From positions 1,426,001 through 1,490,000 of the forward strand of contig CM066300.1 in the NCBI GenBank assembly GCA_033807695.1: DNA of 64,000 bases, in the 5' to 3' direction. The DNA comes from Daedaleopsis sinensis. Lineage: Eukaryota > Basidiomycota > Agaricomycetes > Polyporales > Polyporaceae. Positions 22,769 through 34,329 of this stretch are shown piece after piece. Position 1 is the stretch's first letter; every line of letters begins with the position of its first letter. A program made the position numbers and the translations under genes. Under the pieces are notes generated by a model that was given only the letters and a program-made list of their open reading frames with translations, had not been told where the DNA came from and ran no database searches.

Positions 22769-23392
22769 CACCCATGACTCTGCGGTTTCGACCGCATCTT
22801 GAACGTCGTGCGGACGTCGCAAGCAGCCTGTAAATAGGGTAGATATGTCAGTCCGTTCATGTGAGCCGGATCGCGCACCGGGGCCTGCATCTGCCGTGAG
22901 ATTTGTGCGATCGGGTGTGGCACCCGTGGGCCCCTGCGCGTTTTCGACCGCATTTGCAACGTCGTCCAGACGTCGCGAGCGGACTGTACATGCGAACGAG
23001 GTGTCAGTACACTCAGATGAGTTAAATCGCGCCGCGATACCTGCATGTTTCCGCGAGTTCCAAATGTGCGATTGGGTGCACCTAGTACGCGCCCCTGCCC
23101 ATGAATTCGGTTTCGGTCGGATTTCGAACATCGTCCGGACGTCACGAGCGGCCTGTACATATGACAGCGGTGTCAGTACATTCTGATGAGCCAGGTCGAG
23201 CCACAGTACCTGCATGTTTGCGTGTGCTGTGTGCGATTTGGTGATCCGAACTGCCTGATAGCGATGGAATTCGCGGTTTCGACCGGATTTCAGACCTCGT
23301 CCTAGCTGCGTGAGTAGCTTGTGCATGCTACTTTGGTGTCAGTGCATTCGAACGGGCCACTTCTCGCCGCCATACCTGAATGCGCTCAGAAG
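22769..23392 (+). repeat. Minisatellite, ~160-bp period, diverged version (unit C)
   Basis: The same repeat blocks and order as in units A and B, but with many substitutions and small indels. The sequence on its right is again nearly identical among units. The minisatellite is therefore the fastest-changing part of the unit. Confidence 0.8.
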
Positions 23393-25302
23393 CTATGTGC
23401 GATCTTCGGTTGCGGCGCACGTCTCGACTACTGCCGAGTGTGCACGTCTTCCGTGGGGACCGCCGACCCGACGGCCATGCGCGACGCGTGTACACGATCG
23501 CGCGATCGTTCTCCATTGTCGCTGACACGTTCTAGCGCGGACCGGTGAGTTATATTTGCTCCCTGCTACTAGTAGAGCTCCTAGCTACTCACGAGACGAA
23601 ACAGCCGTACCGTCCGGCGCATGCGCACCCGTGCTCTGAGCACGGACGCTCGCCCGCTGCGTCCGTCCGTGGTGCCAGGTACAAGTTCGCAGCGCTGATC
23701 GTCACGCGCGGGACTCGTCAGAACCGGACGTGGGTGCTCTAAACACTGCTTGTCTGCTATATAAATCAGCATAACGCACACTCACACTCGCTGTACAGGT
23801 ACTCACAAACACTCACAGCACGAGAGCACGTACCTCGCATTCGATCTGCGACAGCCACGCTCGTACTGTTCAGTGCAGTGGGACGCGGGCCGCGCGAGTC
23901 CAGACAACTCCGCTGTCGTGCGGCAGCAGGCCGCGACCGGTTGGAACGGCCGGACATCGCCCAGGGCGACCAGCCTGTCAATGGAGAGCGGCCACTCGGC
24001 GCGAGGGCACGCACGCCCGGGCCCCGGGGCTCAGGCCTCAGGCCGGGGCATCTCAGCAACGACCAAGCCGGGTCTAGTCATCGAGCAGTCTGCTCGAGAG
24101 CGCACGGTGCGTGTCAGCGCGATGCTCATAAGGTCTGAATGCTCACGTACCTGGTGGCAGAGGGGCTGGCTGCGACGCTGCCGTGCGCTTGAGGCCGCCC
24201 CGGCCGTGCTCTGTGTGTCTCTAGATGGCGCGTCCCGCCGTGCGCACGCCGCTCAATCCCCGTGTCGCAGCTCGAACGCCTGTAGAGCGCGGACGAGTGT
24301 GCGTTCGCGTGCAGATGTGCTGGCCCGAGGAGCAGCGACACCACGCGCATGGCGCAGGACGGTACGTGCCTGCCCGTCCGGCCGTGCGTGCAACAGACCA
24401 CTCACCTCGTTCGCGAGTCTCTAGCTTCAAGGAGTGGGTGAGTACGTCGAGCAGGGGCGGTTCCGCGCGACCGCCATATACAATGCACTTGACATGCCGG
24501 ACGCGGCGGGGTGTCAGCCTTCGTCCGGGTCAACTCGAAGCGCGTACGTACGGGCCGGTTTCGCTTGCTCAGGAGCATTGCTGATGCTGCGTGCGTGTAG
24601 CTCGAGCGATGGACTGTGCTGCGGTCGGCAGGGAGGTGAACATCGAGAATGGGCGCACGATCATGCGCGTTGTGCGCGAGCGGGGGTCGGATGCGTGCAC
24701 GTCGACTCGGAGACTGGATACGACAGCGGGGGCAAATGCGTGTCAACGAACCTGCGTGTGCGGCCATGCAGACACGTCCGGACGCGTGCTGGCGCTGCTC
24801 GACGCTGCGAAGGGCTCAGTGCCTCGGCCCACACGAGTGTCCCAGCAGCGTTCGCGCGTCGCCGTAGGTCGCCGTCGATTCGAGACGCGCGGACACAACG
24901 CTATCTGCAGAAAGCGAGTGAGTGAGTCGGGCTCCCTGATCACGAGGCTCAGTTTGCGGCTCAGTCAATCAACTCGGGCCATCTGCAGTCGAGCGGGCGT
25001 GAGTGTCTGCTGTGCCGGTCCTGGTCATCCTGCTCACCTATATGTGCAGGCACGTATACGGGTCGGTCACGGGCAGGCGTTGTCGGGGTTGCATCCATAC
25101 GGACAGCGGTATGCGCGGGGGACGGCTGCGGGCGGGAGGGCGTGAGCCAAAGTGAGTGGATTCGCATTTTGAAGTGCGGGGATCCGAGATCGCTCAAGAC
25201 CTTCCGTTGGCGGACAGCACGTTCGTCGGAAGGGATAGGATCGCTTTGGACGGGGATACAAGAACCTCGAGTGGAAGCAGGCGAGGAGGGAGGACGAGGG
25301 TG

Positions 25303-25335
25303 ATAGTACGCACCGCGATAGTACGCACCGCGTGC
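25303..25335 (+). repeat. 15-16-bp tandem duplication specific to unit C
   Basis: GATAGTACGCACCGC occurs twice in a row here and once in units A and B. It is a simple marker to tell the copies apart. Confidence 0.8.
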
Positions 25336-25621
25336 CCATGATCTAACGTCGGGCGACGGATTTGGGGGGGCTTGCTGACAGCGTCGGGTTCAGATGGGTG
25401 GGACGGCAGGATGTATAAGGACGGGTACAGATGGTACATGGTAGGTACAGTCGTCGTGCTCGCGTCGCAGTTAGTGCTGAGCACGACGGACAGGGTAACG
25501 GAGGCGCAGGGAAGGGCGAAGGGATATGGAAGTAAGGACGGAAGCGGGAAGTACTTACGAGCCATGCGCTCCGGGCGTTGTACTCGTGGGCCATCGCGGT
25601 CGTGACGATCAGCGATGGCGA

Positions 25622-25650
25622 GGGCGAGGGCGAGGGCGGCGGGGGCTGGG
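25622..25650 (+). promoter_or_regulatory. G-quadruplex-capable tract upstream of OST-alpha copy 3
   Basis: The same G-run spacing, kept in unit C although nearby bases differ. Confidence 0.55.
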
Positions 25651-26368
25651 CGCTGAACGCAGGCGGAGGGAGGAAGGGGGATGGGAGGAGGCAGGGGAGA
25701 GCAAGTGAGCGTGCGGGAAAGCCACTTGCAAGGACGCGAGGCGACGGGGGCAGAGTCCGAGGGGGAGAGCGACGCGGCGGGGAGAGCGAGCGAGTGTGTG
25801 GGACCTCGGGACAGCGGGCGTGCGCACAAAAGAGCGGCCGCGCACACACGTGTCCTCATCTCCCGTTGTCCATCGCTAGCCGTGCGCGTCGAACGAAGCA
25901 GACGAGGCGGGTGAGAGCGTCGAACAACGCATCTGAGCTCAGCCTTTGTCGTCGTCGCAGAGTTCCAACAACAATCCGAGCTCACATCCCACGCGCGGCA
26001 CACGGTCCTCCGGGCCGATCACGCTGTCGCCCGTCACACGCTAAGTGACGTCGATGGTCGGGCCATTCCCGCCCTCCCCGCCCTCCTCAGTCCTGGTGCC
26101 ATCCCACCGTCCGGGGTCTGTAGCCAATCCTCTCGCCGTAGTCAAGCCTTGGCAAGACAGGACCTACGCTCGCATACCTTGCGCGACGTGCTCAGTGCGC
26201 TCCCTTCTCGTCGATCCGGAACACTCAAGCTTCATTAACACACTGGCATCCCTCCTCACGACCCGTTTACGACTCTAACGACCTCCTACGCTCGCTTGCT
26301 CTCTCTGTTCTGTGCCGTCTCTACTTGCTACCATCTATTGTCTCTCTACGCTTACACTTGGACTCAAG

Positions 26369-29300
26369 ATGGCAGAAATTCGCAACGGGAGATGTCATGC
26401 GGAGTCGGCTCCTTTGGACCCCCCTCCCCTCATCCAGAATGGAAAGATCAACATTCAGTGTGCGTAGCCCGCCGTCTACCTGGAACGATGTATGTGCGAG
26501 TGATCATTGACGTCCTCCATAGATCACCATGTACGTAGCGTCTCATGCATCGAAGCCTACACCAATCAATATACCCGTATCCTTAGATTGGCTGGATGGT
26601 CTCTTCGGGGCTGACCTTGGTGGCGATTGGGGTCTCTTTCTGGCTCATTAACAAGCATCTCTCGTGGTACACGAATGTGAGTCCACTATCTTTCACTATA
26701 CCATGCCATGCTGATCCGAGGCCGGTCTGTTTCAGAAACGCGAGCAACGCTGTATGTTCTGTGCTCCTACTCAAGTGGAGCGATCACCCTGACAACTCAA
26801 ACTCACAGATATCGTTCGTATATTGTTCATGGTTCCACTGTACGCGATCATCAGTACCGCATCGTACTTCTGGTGGGTGAGTATAAGTGTCCTAAAGCCG
26901 CACCTTCCTCCGCTCCAATCATCGTTCTCACTCTCCCTGACTGTGACTGCCCTAGAACCATTCGACCCCGTTACTCCTCCTGCGCGACGGGTACGAGTCC
27001 ACTGTTCTCACCGCGTTCTTCTACCTGCTCTTGCTCTACCTTTCGCCCAACCCGAACGAGCAAAAAGAAATATTTCGCAAGGTGCGACTCTATCTTGCAG
27101 TGACAACAATGTTAGGTTGTTCAGTTCACCTTATAGAATGGTCTCTCCCGAGAGAACGATAAGGAACGGCGCGCTCGAGGAGAACCCCTACAGAAGTGGA
27201 TGTTCCCCCTGGGATCTGTGCGTTGGAAGCCCGAGGTTTGTCCCTATCGCCTCCTAGAACGGTGCACTCTTGCTTAAGCAACGTGATGTGCAGGACGGTC
27301 TGTACTTCCTGCAACTGATGAAGTGGGGTGTCCTTCAGTACTGCGTCGTTCGCCCAGGGTAAGTAGAACTTGCGCAGTCCTTATAGCCCATTTAGTTGAC
27401 CAGCGGAATCTGCAGGACAACCTTGGCAGCCGTGATTCTCGACTACGCGGGCCTGTATTGCGAAGATTCCTGGGGTCTGGGTTGGGGCCACATCTACGTA
27501 TGCGGTTCCTACCTCGAGTGTGAAACGCTCTGACACCCTCGCAGATCACGCTGGTTGTATCAATATCGGTGACCGTCGGCATGTATTGCCTGATTCAGAT
27601 TTATATGGTGGTCAAAGAGCCGCTTGCACCCCAGAAGCCACTGCTGAAGCTCGTGGCCATCAAAGCGGTCGGTGAGTCCGTCGTGCACGTTGCCATCGAG
27701 TCATTCTCATTGCTCCTCCCAGTGTTCTTGACGTTCTGGCAAGCGACGTTCCTCTCCGTCCTTACCGTGTTTGGGATCGTCAAAGATGTGGGTCATTCTC
27801 TCTATGACTCACTCCATGACGAACTGACAGCCCCCGGTTTGCCAGACGCCGTACATGACTGCCGACAACATCAACATCGGGATCGGTGCCCTGCTGGAGA
27901 CGTTCGAAATGGCGTACGTGCCAGCTTTGCCGTATGCTTCTCAATACTCACCCTCCTGCGCAGGCTCTTCGCCTGTCTCCACATCAAGGCATTCTCGTAC
28001 AAGCCCTACCGGCCTATCGGCGGCCAACCTACACCGCGCTGGCGTGCGCTCGTGCATGCCCTGAATTTCGCGGAGACCGGGCGCGAGCTCTGGGCGGGGA
28101 CGGTGTACATGTTCCACAGGTACCGGGGGCGCGAGGTCGACTCCCAGGCGCGGCGCCAGGCGGCGCTCGAGAACGTATTCGGACACTCGCGGTTCGCGAT
28201 CACGCGCGAGGCGGCCGCGCCCGGCTCCAGGGTCGACGTGTCTGAGAAGAATGCTGGGGTGACGGTGCATGTGGAGAAGGAGGTGCGTGTTGGCGAAGAG
28301 CGGCAGTGGCTTGGGGTCGGCGACAACTACGTATACGGGCTGGACTATCAGTCCAAACCGCAACGCGAGAGGAGCGAGGGCCTGGAGTTGCAGATCGAGA
28401 GAGAGTTGGCCAGACGCGGGTATAACATGCGAGGTGCGTCCTGTTCTCTGTATAAGCTGTCCTTCTGTTTACCTTTAACGGATAGACCCTGCCTCAGGCG
28501 GTGTCTATGCCCCCATCGTCGATGCGGAAGCCGTTCCTCCTGTAGGCCATCATCAACGTATGCAAGCATCGTGGTGGCGCCGCATCTACAACCGTCTTTC
28601 TCAGTCTGGTCCGGACACGGAAATTGAAGGGTCATCTCCGCCCACGGCCCACGGCGCATACTCTCGCCGCCGCTCCACTTCACGTCGGCGTTCGAGGGAT
28701 GTAGCAGGGAAGGTTGCGCCTCTCATGGCCGATGTGCAAGAGGACGACTATAACGACCCGCCTCCGCCTTCTGCCATCCGCACGTACCGCGAGAGTAGGA
28801 ACAAGAAGTCTCGGAATGGCGCCTGGCGCAAGTCTCCTCCTGCTATGGAGTCACCTCTCCTATTCACCTCCTTCGGCGACATTCCGAGCCCATTGAGCTC
28901 TCCCGAGGTCCGCGATGAGCCTCGCGTGATCCCGTCGACAACTCTGGCTCAAGCACATACACGGATGCCACAACCCCTGCTATCGCCAAGCGCGCAGTCT
29001 CTGCAAGCGGACAGTTTTTTAGACCGTGCCTTCGCTGCGTCTGTGGAGCCGGGGTCGTCGGTAGACATGCTGTCGAGTGGTCCAGCATCATCGCAGTCGC
29101 ATCATGAGCGTGTCAGGTTGGCCTCAGGCCCTGTGATCGACACTAAGGCGAAAGCGCTGCCTAAGACACCCGTCATCGTCGACCCTCCCCCTGGTCCATC
29201 TAGTGTGGATCTATCGGGCGCGGGCCCGTCTCAGGCTGTTGCTCAGCCAATGCCTGTGCCAGTCCTCATCGCCCCAGTGTCTTTCTCTGCAGCTGCGATC

Positions 29301-29900
29301 GGATACCAGCAAACATCCAATGCCGTCCGCGATATGCCTGCAGTGCCTGCCTCACCACTCGCGCATCCTCGTCTAGCAGCATCTCCAGAGCGCCCGAGTC
29401 CGTCTGCAACGACCCAAGACGACTCTCGTGGGCGCAGACGCTCGTCCCACCGCCGAGACTCAGCGCGCTTCTACCCCGAGCCTCGCAACTTCTCCCCTCC
29501 ACAGCCATCTACGCAGGTGCTCCCGCCTCTCCGGCCCACCGAGCACCCCCCTCTCCACTCTTCCGCTCGGTCGCCTCCCCGCTCTCCCCTGCGCTCGCTA
29601 CAGCAGTCGCCGCAACTCCAGCGAACGTCTGCGTCGTACTCCAGAGGGTTGCGTAGGAACTCGGGCCCGGCGAATCATACGTATGCGCCACAGTACCCCC
29701 CGGTGAACCGCTACACTCCGACGAGGGACAGGATCGTTCTCCCCACTCCCCTCGCGCCTCTCGCCGGACCTGCGAGCATACCCTCGCAGCGCCCGCTCTC
29801 CACGCCTCAGTACGCCGTCGCGTCCCAGCCATCGCGCGAGCGGCGTTGGACTGGCCCACACTCTCCGCCGTCCGCGAACTCGAACGTCGGCCCGAGGTAG
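26369..29900 (+). CDS. OST-alpha/TMEM184/LAZ1-family membrane protein, full length
   Basis: The complete gene of the array, with eleven or twelve introns and about 930 residues. The N-terminal half (about residues 34-330) is the DUF300/organic solute transporter alpha domain, with seven hydrophobic helices. Signature stretches include IVRILFMVPLYAIISTASYF, the ILDYAGLYCED segment and the ALLETFEMALFACLHIKAFS region followed by YKPYRP. Residues up to about 458 form a charged cytosolic region. After a final intron (28436-28486) a Pro/Ser/Arg-rich, probably disordered tail of about 470 residues ends at TAG, 29898-29900. In plants, animals and yeast this family acts in membrane transport and vacuole- or lysosome-linked processes; the substrate here is not known. 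The long tail is absent from the two truncated copies. The start is the first ATG after a CT-rich leader. Confidence 0.9.
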
Positions 29901-30483
29901 CCACCATACCCACTCCGTTACGCATGTCGTGCCGCTGTTCCCCTGGACCCGTAGTTACCCGGATACTCGTCTCACTGGCTCTGTCGAGGATATTGTAAGT
30001 GCGATGGCTACCGTTGAAGTTATGAGCTATTTAGTTAGTGTACCACAGTATGACTGACGTTACGACTTGATGACCACCTGTAATGAATCTAATGACCTTC
30101 ATCTAATGACCTTCTGCACTCCGAATACAAACCTGCAGTTACAGCTGCAGTCGACCTGCAGCCAACCTGCTGCAGCGGGCGCTGCGGCACATTCTATGCC
30201 GCCACATGGCGTCATGGAAGGCGTGGGTAGCGGCGCCTGCCCATTACGTAACCAGGACAATACAATGACAGTACTGGCTTAAAGACGACCGCTTACAAGT
30301 CTCTACATAAACCCAAGTCTCCCCTTTCAGCTGGATCCTCTCTTTCACGTCCACTGCACTACGAAGACTTCGGGAGCCGCTGTATACCATAGAACCATAG
30401 AAAGAACGTATGTGGCCTGTATATTCCGATCTTAACCAGACGCGTGGTCTGACTGCACGTTTAGCACGCACGACTGCTAGAGC
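29901..30483. other. Intergenic region with repeated CTGCAG motifs
   Basis: It separates OST-alpha from the RING gene on the same strand. CTGCAG occurs several times within 50 bases near 30133-30180, and CTAATGACCTTC is directly repeated near 30090-30116. Nothing coding was seen. Confidence 0.6.
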
Positions 30484-32413
30484 ATGCCTCCATCCGTACA
30501 AACTAGCAGCTCCTCAGCCCGCCGCTTGACCGGCCCTATGCGTCAGCGCGAGAACCGTGCACACGTCCAGCATCCGCAGAACGTCGCCGGATCTGGGCGT
30601 CGACGCAAGTCTCGCTCTCCAGATGCCCGCGTCACCGAAGACATGCAGGCTGCGAACGACGCCCTCGCCCGCCGCAGGAAGAAGCTTCCCCCTATTCCCT
30701 CCTCCTCATCAGCGCCGAACACGGGTGCGTTGCGTCTCTCTCTGAACGAGGACAGGGACAGCGGGGACCGCGGGCGGGGCAAGGCGAAGTCCAAGCAGAA
30801 GGCGTTTCCCGCATGGGTCGACGGCGAGGAGGAGGATATGTCCATCGTGACGAACATCGTGCAGGACCATCCCCGCTCGAACCTTGTTCAGAGCGCAAGG
30901 TCGAAGCGCAAAGAACGATCCCGCTCCCGTGAAGCGGCCCATAGACACTCGAGGAAGGTGGTCACTCCGGATCCCATAGAAGAGGACTCGGAGTCGTTGT
31001 ACACGGGACCGCTGGCGCACGCAGAGTATACGCGCATGAAGCAGGAGATGGAGAGTTTGAAGAAGGTGTGTTTCCCATGCGGTGTTGGGCAAGACACGTT
31101 GCTCAGTTGTTCATTCAGCAAGTGACTATCGCTAAGAAGACGATCACCAAGCAGAGCAAGGTGCGTGCCCTTCCTGTAGGTATCATTTGTGTCACCGAAG
31201 CCTCCGATCTTAGGTCATTGACGAGCTGAGGGCCGAGTTGACGACAACGAACGAGGTGCGTCGCATCCTCCGCCTTTTGGAGCGCAAGGTACTGATCCTG
31301 GGGCACGGCAGACGCAGCGTACGCAGTCTATGGAGATGGAGAAGATGAAGACGCAGACCAAGAAGTCCGATGACGTAGGGTCCCTCGTTCGCGTCCACAT
31401 AGTGAAACGACTGACCTTCTGCTTAGCTCATTGCAACCATTGAGTCGAACTTGACGTGCCAGATATGCATGGAGATACTCCTCAGGCCATATGGGTAAGT
31501 ACGCACCCTGCGCCCCGTGGGTCACCGCATACTTATGTGCTGCAGTCTATCTCCGTGTGGACACGTGCTGTGCATGAACTGCCTGCTCGGGTGGTTCAAG
31601 GCCGCTCCTGCGGGTGAAGATGAGATGGTCGACGATGACTACCCCAATGCAGTACTCTACCGCAAGAAGACGTGTCCGTGTTGCCGTGCTGTCGTACAGA
31701 GTCGACCGATCCAACTGTTCCTTGTCAAGTCCCTTGCGTCTGCTGTGGAGAAATCGAAGGCGATCGCAGGGACTGCTCGCCCATCTCCTCCTCCCGACAC
31801 TGAGGACCCTTGGGCTGGCATTTTCCGAGACCCCGAAGACTACTGGAGCACAGACGACGATGACGAAGATGAGGATGAAGATGAAGACGAGGACGATGAG
31901 GAGGAAGGAGAGATGTACGGGGACGACTACTGGTCGGTCGACGGATACGGCACTGACGAAGACGAGGAATCCTACACCGGCCCGTACGTGAACGCCCGGT
32001 GGTCGCCGCCGACTGTCCACGTCGAGCGCGACGAGTACCCGTTCTTGGAAGAGGACGCGGAGGAGTTCGCGATGCTCCGCCGCGGCGCCACGCTGCAGAT
32101 GATCGAGCTCTTCGAGATGTCGTACGACCACGACACCGGCCTGTGCGCGGTCGTCGAGGGCGGGAACACGGTCTATCTCGGATGGCATCTCGAGCTGCAC
32201 CCCGACGACGAAACGGGCGAGGAGTACATGGACTGGATCCTGACGGACATGTTCCACCGGCCGGAGCGGTGGCGTGTCATCAGCGACGAGGACTCGGATA
32301 CGTGGAACGCGAGGCGGCTCGTACCGGAGGACGAAGACGAGGACTATGACAACAGCGACTCTGACGCGTGGGCGGAGGACCTGGCGCCGGATGAGGATGA
32401 GGATGGTTTCTGA
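30484..32413 (+). CDS. Coiled-coil RING-finger protein (putative E3 ubiquitin ligase)
   Basis: Six exons: 30484-31065, 31119-31160, 31214-31255, 31312-31374, 31427-31494, 31546-32413; about 554 residues. The N-terminus is basic and Ser/Arg-rich, with KSKQK-like nuclear signals. A coiled coil follows from about residue 180 to 250 (MKQEMESLKK onward). Next comes a C3HC4 RING with CQIC, CGHVLCMNC and CPCC ligand groups. After the RING is an acidic run of Asp/Glu and a conserved-looking acidic C-terminal region to TGA at 32411. RING proteins of this build pass ubiquitin from E2 enzymes to targets; the target is unknown. Three consecutive middle exons code for 14, 14 and 21 residues, multiples of the heptad. 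The start is the first ATG of the long first exon. Confidence 0.88.
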
Positions 32414-32881
32414 AGGTACGGAGAGTGCAGCATCGGTTGACACCGATCGTGACAGTGGACCATAACGAGTGAAGTTTGTGTTATATTGACTTGTACATAC
32501 AGTTCCATCCCATGTTGTACATTAGTAGTTGTGATTACCTATGGACGCCGTGTCATATTTCTGGCTACATGATGGTTGATTATTTCTGGGAGTCCAGGCC
32601 TGGATCGAATCCCTCCTTCAACGTGGTGAAGAGAGGGTGTGGTTAATATTGTTTGGAGAGGATTAAGCGCTTGTGATGGCTTTTTGAACTCCGTCGGGCC
32701 GCCCGACGCGCGCCTGCCGATGCTCTGCGTAAACCGGCGGGCTTGGTGCTGCTTGGTGGTACTGCAACTTACGCTCATCGTCCAACTCGACTGGCTTCCC
32801 TCTGTCTTGCTTCTTGCGCTCGCCACAGGCTACGTGCGTGCACCAACCTTGAGCTGAACTTGCTATCAATCACTCGGAACA
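32414..32881. other. Intergenic region, promoter of ferredoxin gene
   Basis: A 468-bp stretch of lower GC content than its neighbours. It holds the 3' end of the RING gene and the promoter of the ferredoxin gene. No clear TATA box or other gene was seen. Confidence 0.5.
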
Positions 32882-33844
32882 ATGTCAAGTCTTGTCCAGG
32901 CTATCGCCCGCTCATCTAGACCAGCACGCACCGCTAGAGCATCAGCACTGAGAACGTGCTCTGTACGCGTTTCTTCCTCCCGTCACTGTCGCAACTATAC
33001 CTCCACGCACTCGAGCCCTGTATACTCGCGCCCCACCCTTCGCCAATGTACCACCTCGCAAGGGACCTCCAAGTCACGCACAAAATCGTTAAGTAGCCCC
33101 TCGCGAACACGAGACTTCCATAGCACATCTAGTATGTTCCCATTCTGCACCAAGCACCGCTGCTTGCTCAACGATCTATAGTTGCTCGGCATGAAGGTGT
33201 CGACAGGCCAGCGCCGGGTACTGGGTACGTCCGAGCGCACCCCCTCCGCATCGTGCACGCCCACATTAACGCGCTACGTGCGGACCAGAATCAAAGTCCA
33301 TTTCAAGGACTCCAAGGGGAACCTGCTCAAGACTGTCGAAGCGAATGAGGGAGACGACATTCTGAGCATAGCGCACGAGTACGACGTCGATCTGGAAGGT
33401 ACGTCCGCTGCAAACGTGTGACCACACACTTCCCCTCCCCTAATCTCTGCGCGCCGCATCGGCAGGCGCATGCGAAGGCTCGGTGGCCTGCTCAACATGC
33501 CATGTCATCCTCGACCTCGACACGTACGACAAGCTCCCGGAGCCGGAGGTATGTCTTCTGTGCGTCACCCGCGCGCTATAACAGCTGACTCTCGCTTCCG
33601 CGCTGCGCACTCACAGGACGACGAGAACGATATGCTCGACATGGCGTTCGGCCTCACCGACACGTCGCGCCTCGGCTGCCAGGTGCGCCTGACGAAGGAG
33701 ATGGATGGCATGACGGCGACGCTCCCCGCCGCAACGCGGAATATGTTCGTAGATGGTGCGTAACAGGTGTCCGCAATCGACTCTGTCCACCTGCCGAGCT
33801 GAGAGGGTGCGATTGGTGCAGGGAAGAAACCGGGGCATCATTAA
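32882..33844 (+). CDS. Mitochondrial [2Fe-2S] ferredoxin, adrenodoxin type (YAH1-like)
   Basis: About 218 residues in six exons. Residues 1 to about 95 form an Arg/Ser-rich mitochondrial presequence ([20 protein letters not shown]). The ferredoxin fold begins with [18 protein letters not shown]. The cluster ligands are in [11 protein letters not shown], with the fourth Cys in RLGCQVRL, following the conserved [15 protein letters not shown] acidic loop that contacts the reductase. The tail ends PGHH, TAA at 33842-33844. In fungi YAH1 supplies electrons for Fe-S cluster assembly and haem A synthesis in the matrix and is essential. The second-to-third exon joint uses the GTACGT donor after ACTGG; the nearer GTACTG would break the frame. 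Confidence 0.93.
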
Positions 33845-34329
33845 CATTCCCGTCGGACAAGATGGGACTGCGCGCCGCTGCTCAAAATGCTGTCATGTAC
33901 TACGGTAGTATTCATGCCTAATGCTGTTTGATATAACATCGCACTGTTACACCGCTCCAGAGTCGTCTGTGTGTGGCATGTATCCCTGTACCGGGGTCTT
34001 CAACATTGACATGATGCCACAGCCAAACGGACCCTTACATGGGCTTCGACGCATAACCGGGAGCTACTCGTGCTCTGCAACGTAGCTCCCTCATGATCAC
34101 AGTCGACCGCTACTACTCAGTATCGGCACTCCTATACAGCTCAAGAAGTATATGGACTCAGATACAGCAAGAAATACACCAAGAAATCGAACACCAAGAT
34201 ACATGTACACCTCCAAGAAGCCTCAAGCCTCAACGACACTGAACCAATCCCTTGACCACCGACGCGTACACCCAACGTCCTGCGCCGTCTCTACCCACCG
34301 TCGCCCTATTTCACAACTTCGAAGAGCAT
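33845..34329. other. Convergent intergenic region
   Basis: The 3' flanks of the ferredoxin (+) and the SprT-like protease (-) meet here in 485 bp. It is A-rich around 34140-34240. No gene was seen. Confidence 0.5.

Larger units (their letters stand above)
1..28397. repeat. Head-to-tail tandem array of a ~10.68-kb unit
   Basis: The first bases of the window recur at 10675 and, with changes, at about 21353. From there the three copies can be read in parallel up to 7036, 17719 and 28397. Every copy includes a promoter-like spacer and the 5' two-thirds of an OST-alpha gene. Long blocks look identical or nearly so (for example 2090-4500, 12770-15180 and 23400-25240). Other blocks carry substitutions and small indels. 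The array starts left of the window, so the copy number is unknown. Only the rightmost copy leads into unique DNA. Because the copies are so alike, an assembly artefact has to be kept in mind. Confidence 0.95.
17720..28397 (+). repeat. Tandem unit C (right end of array)
   Basis: This is the last unit (10,678 bp). Its minisatellite block (22560-23390) and the segment 21290-21760 differ clearly from units A and B. Its 23400-27800 block is almost the same as theirs. After 28397 the OST-alpha coding frame continues instead of jumping to a new unit, so this copy carries the parental gene end. Confidence 0.92.

Noticed and set aside
1..28397. The array as rDNA or a telomere-linked repeat.
   Set aside because: No rRNA-like segments and no TTAGGG-type runs were found.
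31840..32000. The acidic Asp/Glu run of the RING protein as a simple repeat without coding meaning.
   Set aside because: It lies in frame within a long exon that continues with non-repetitive, conserved-looking sequence on both sides.
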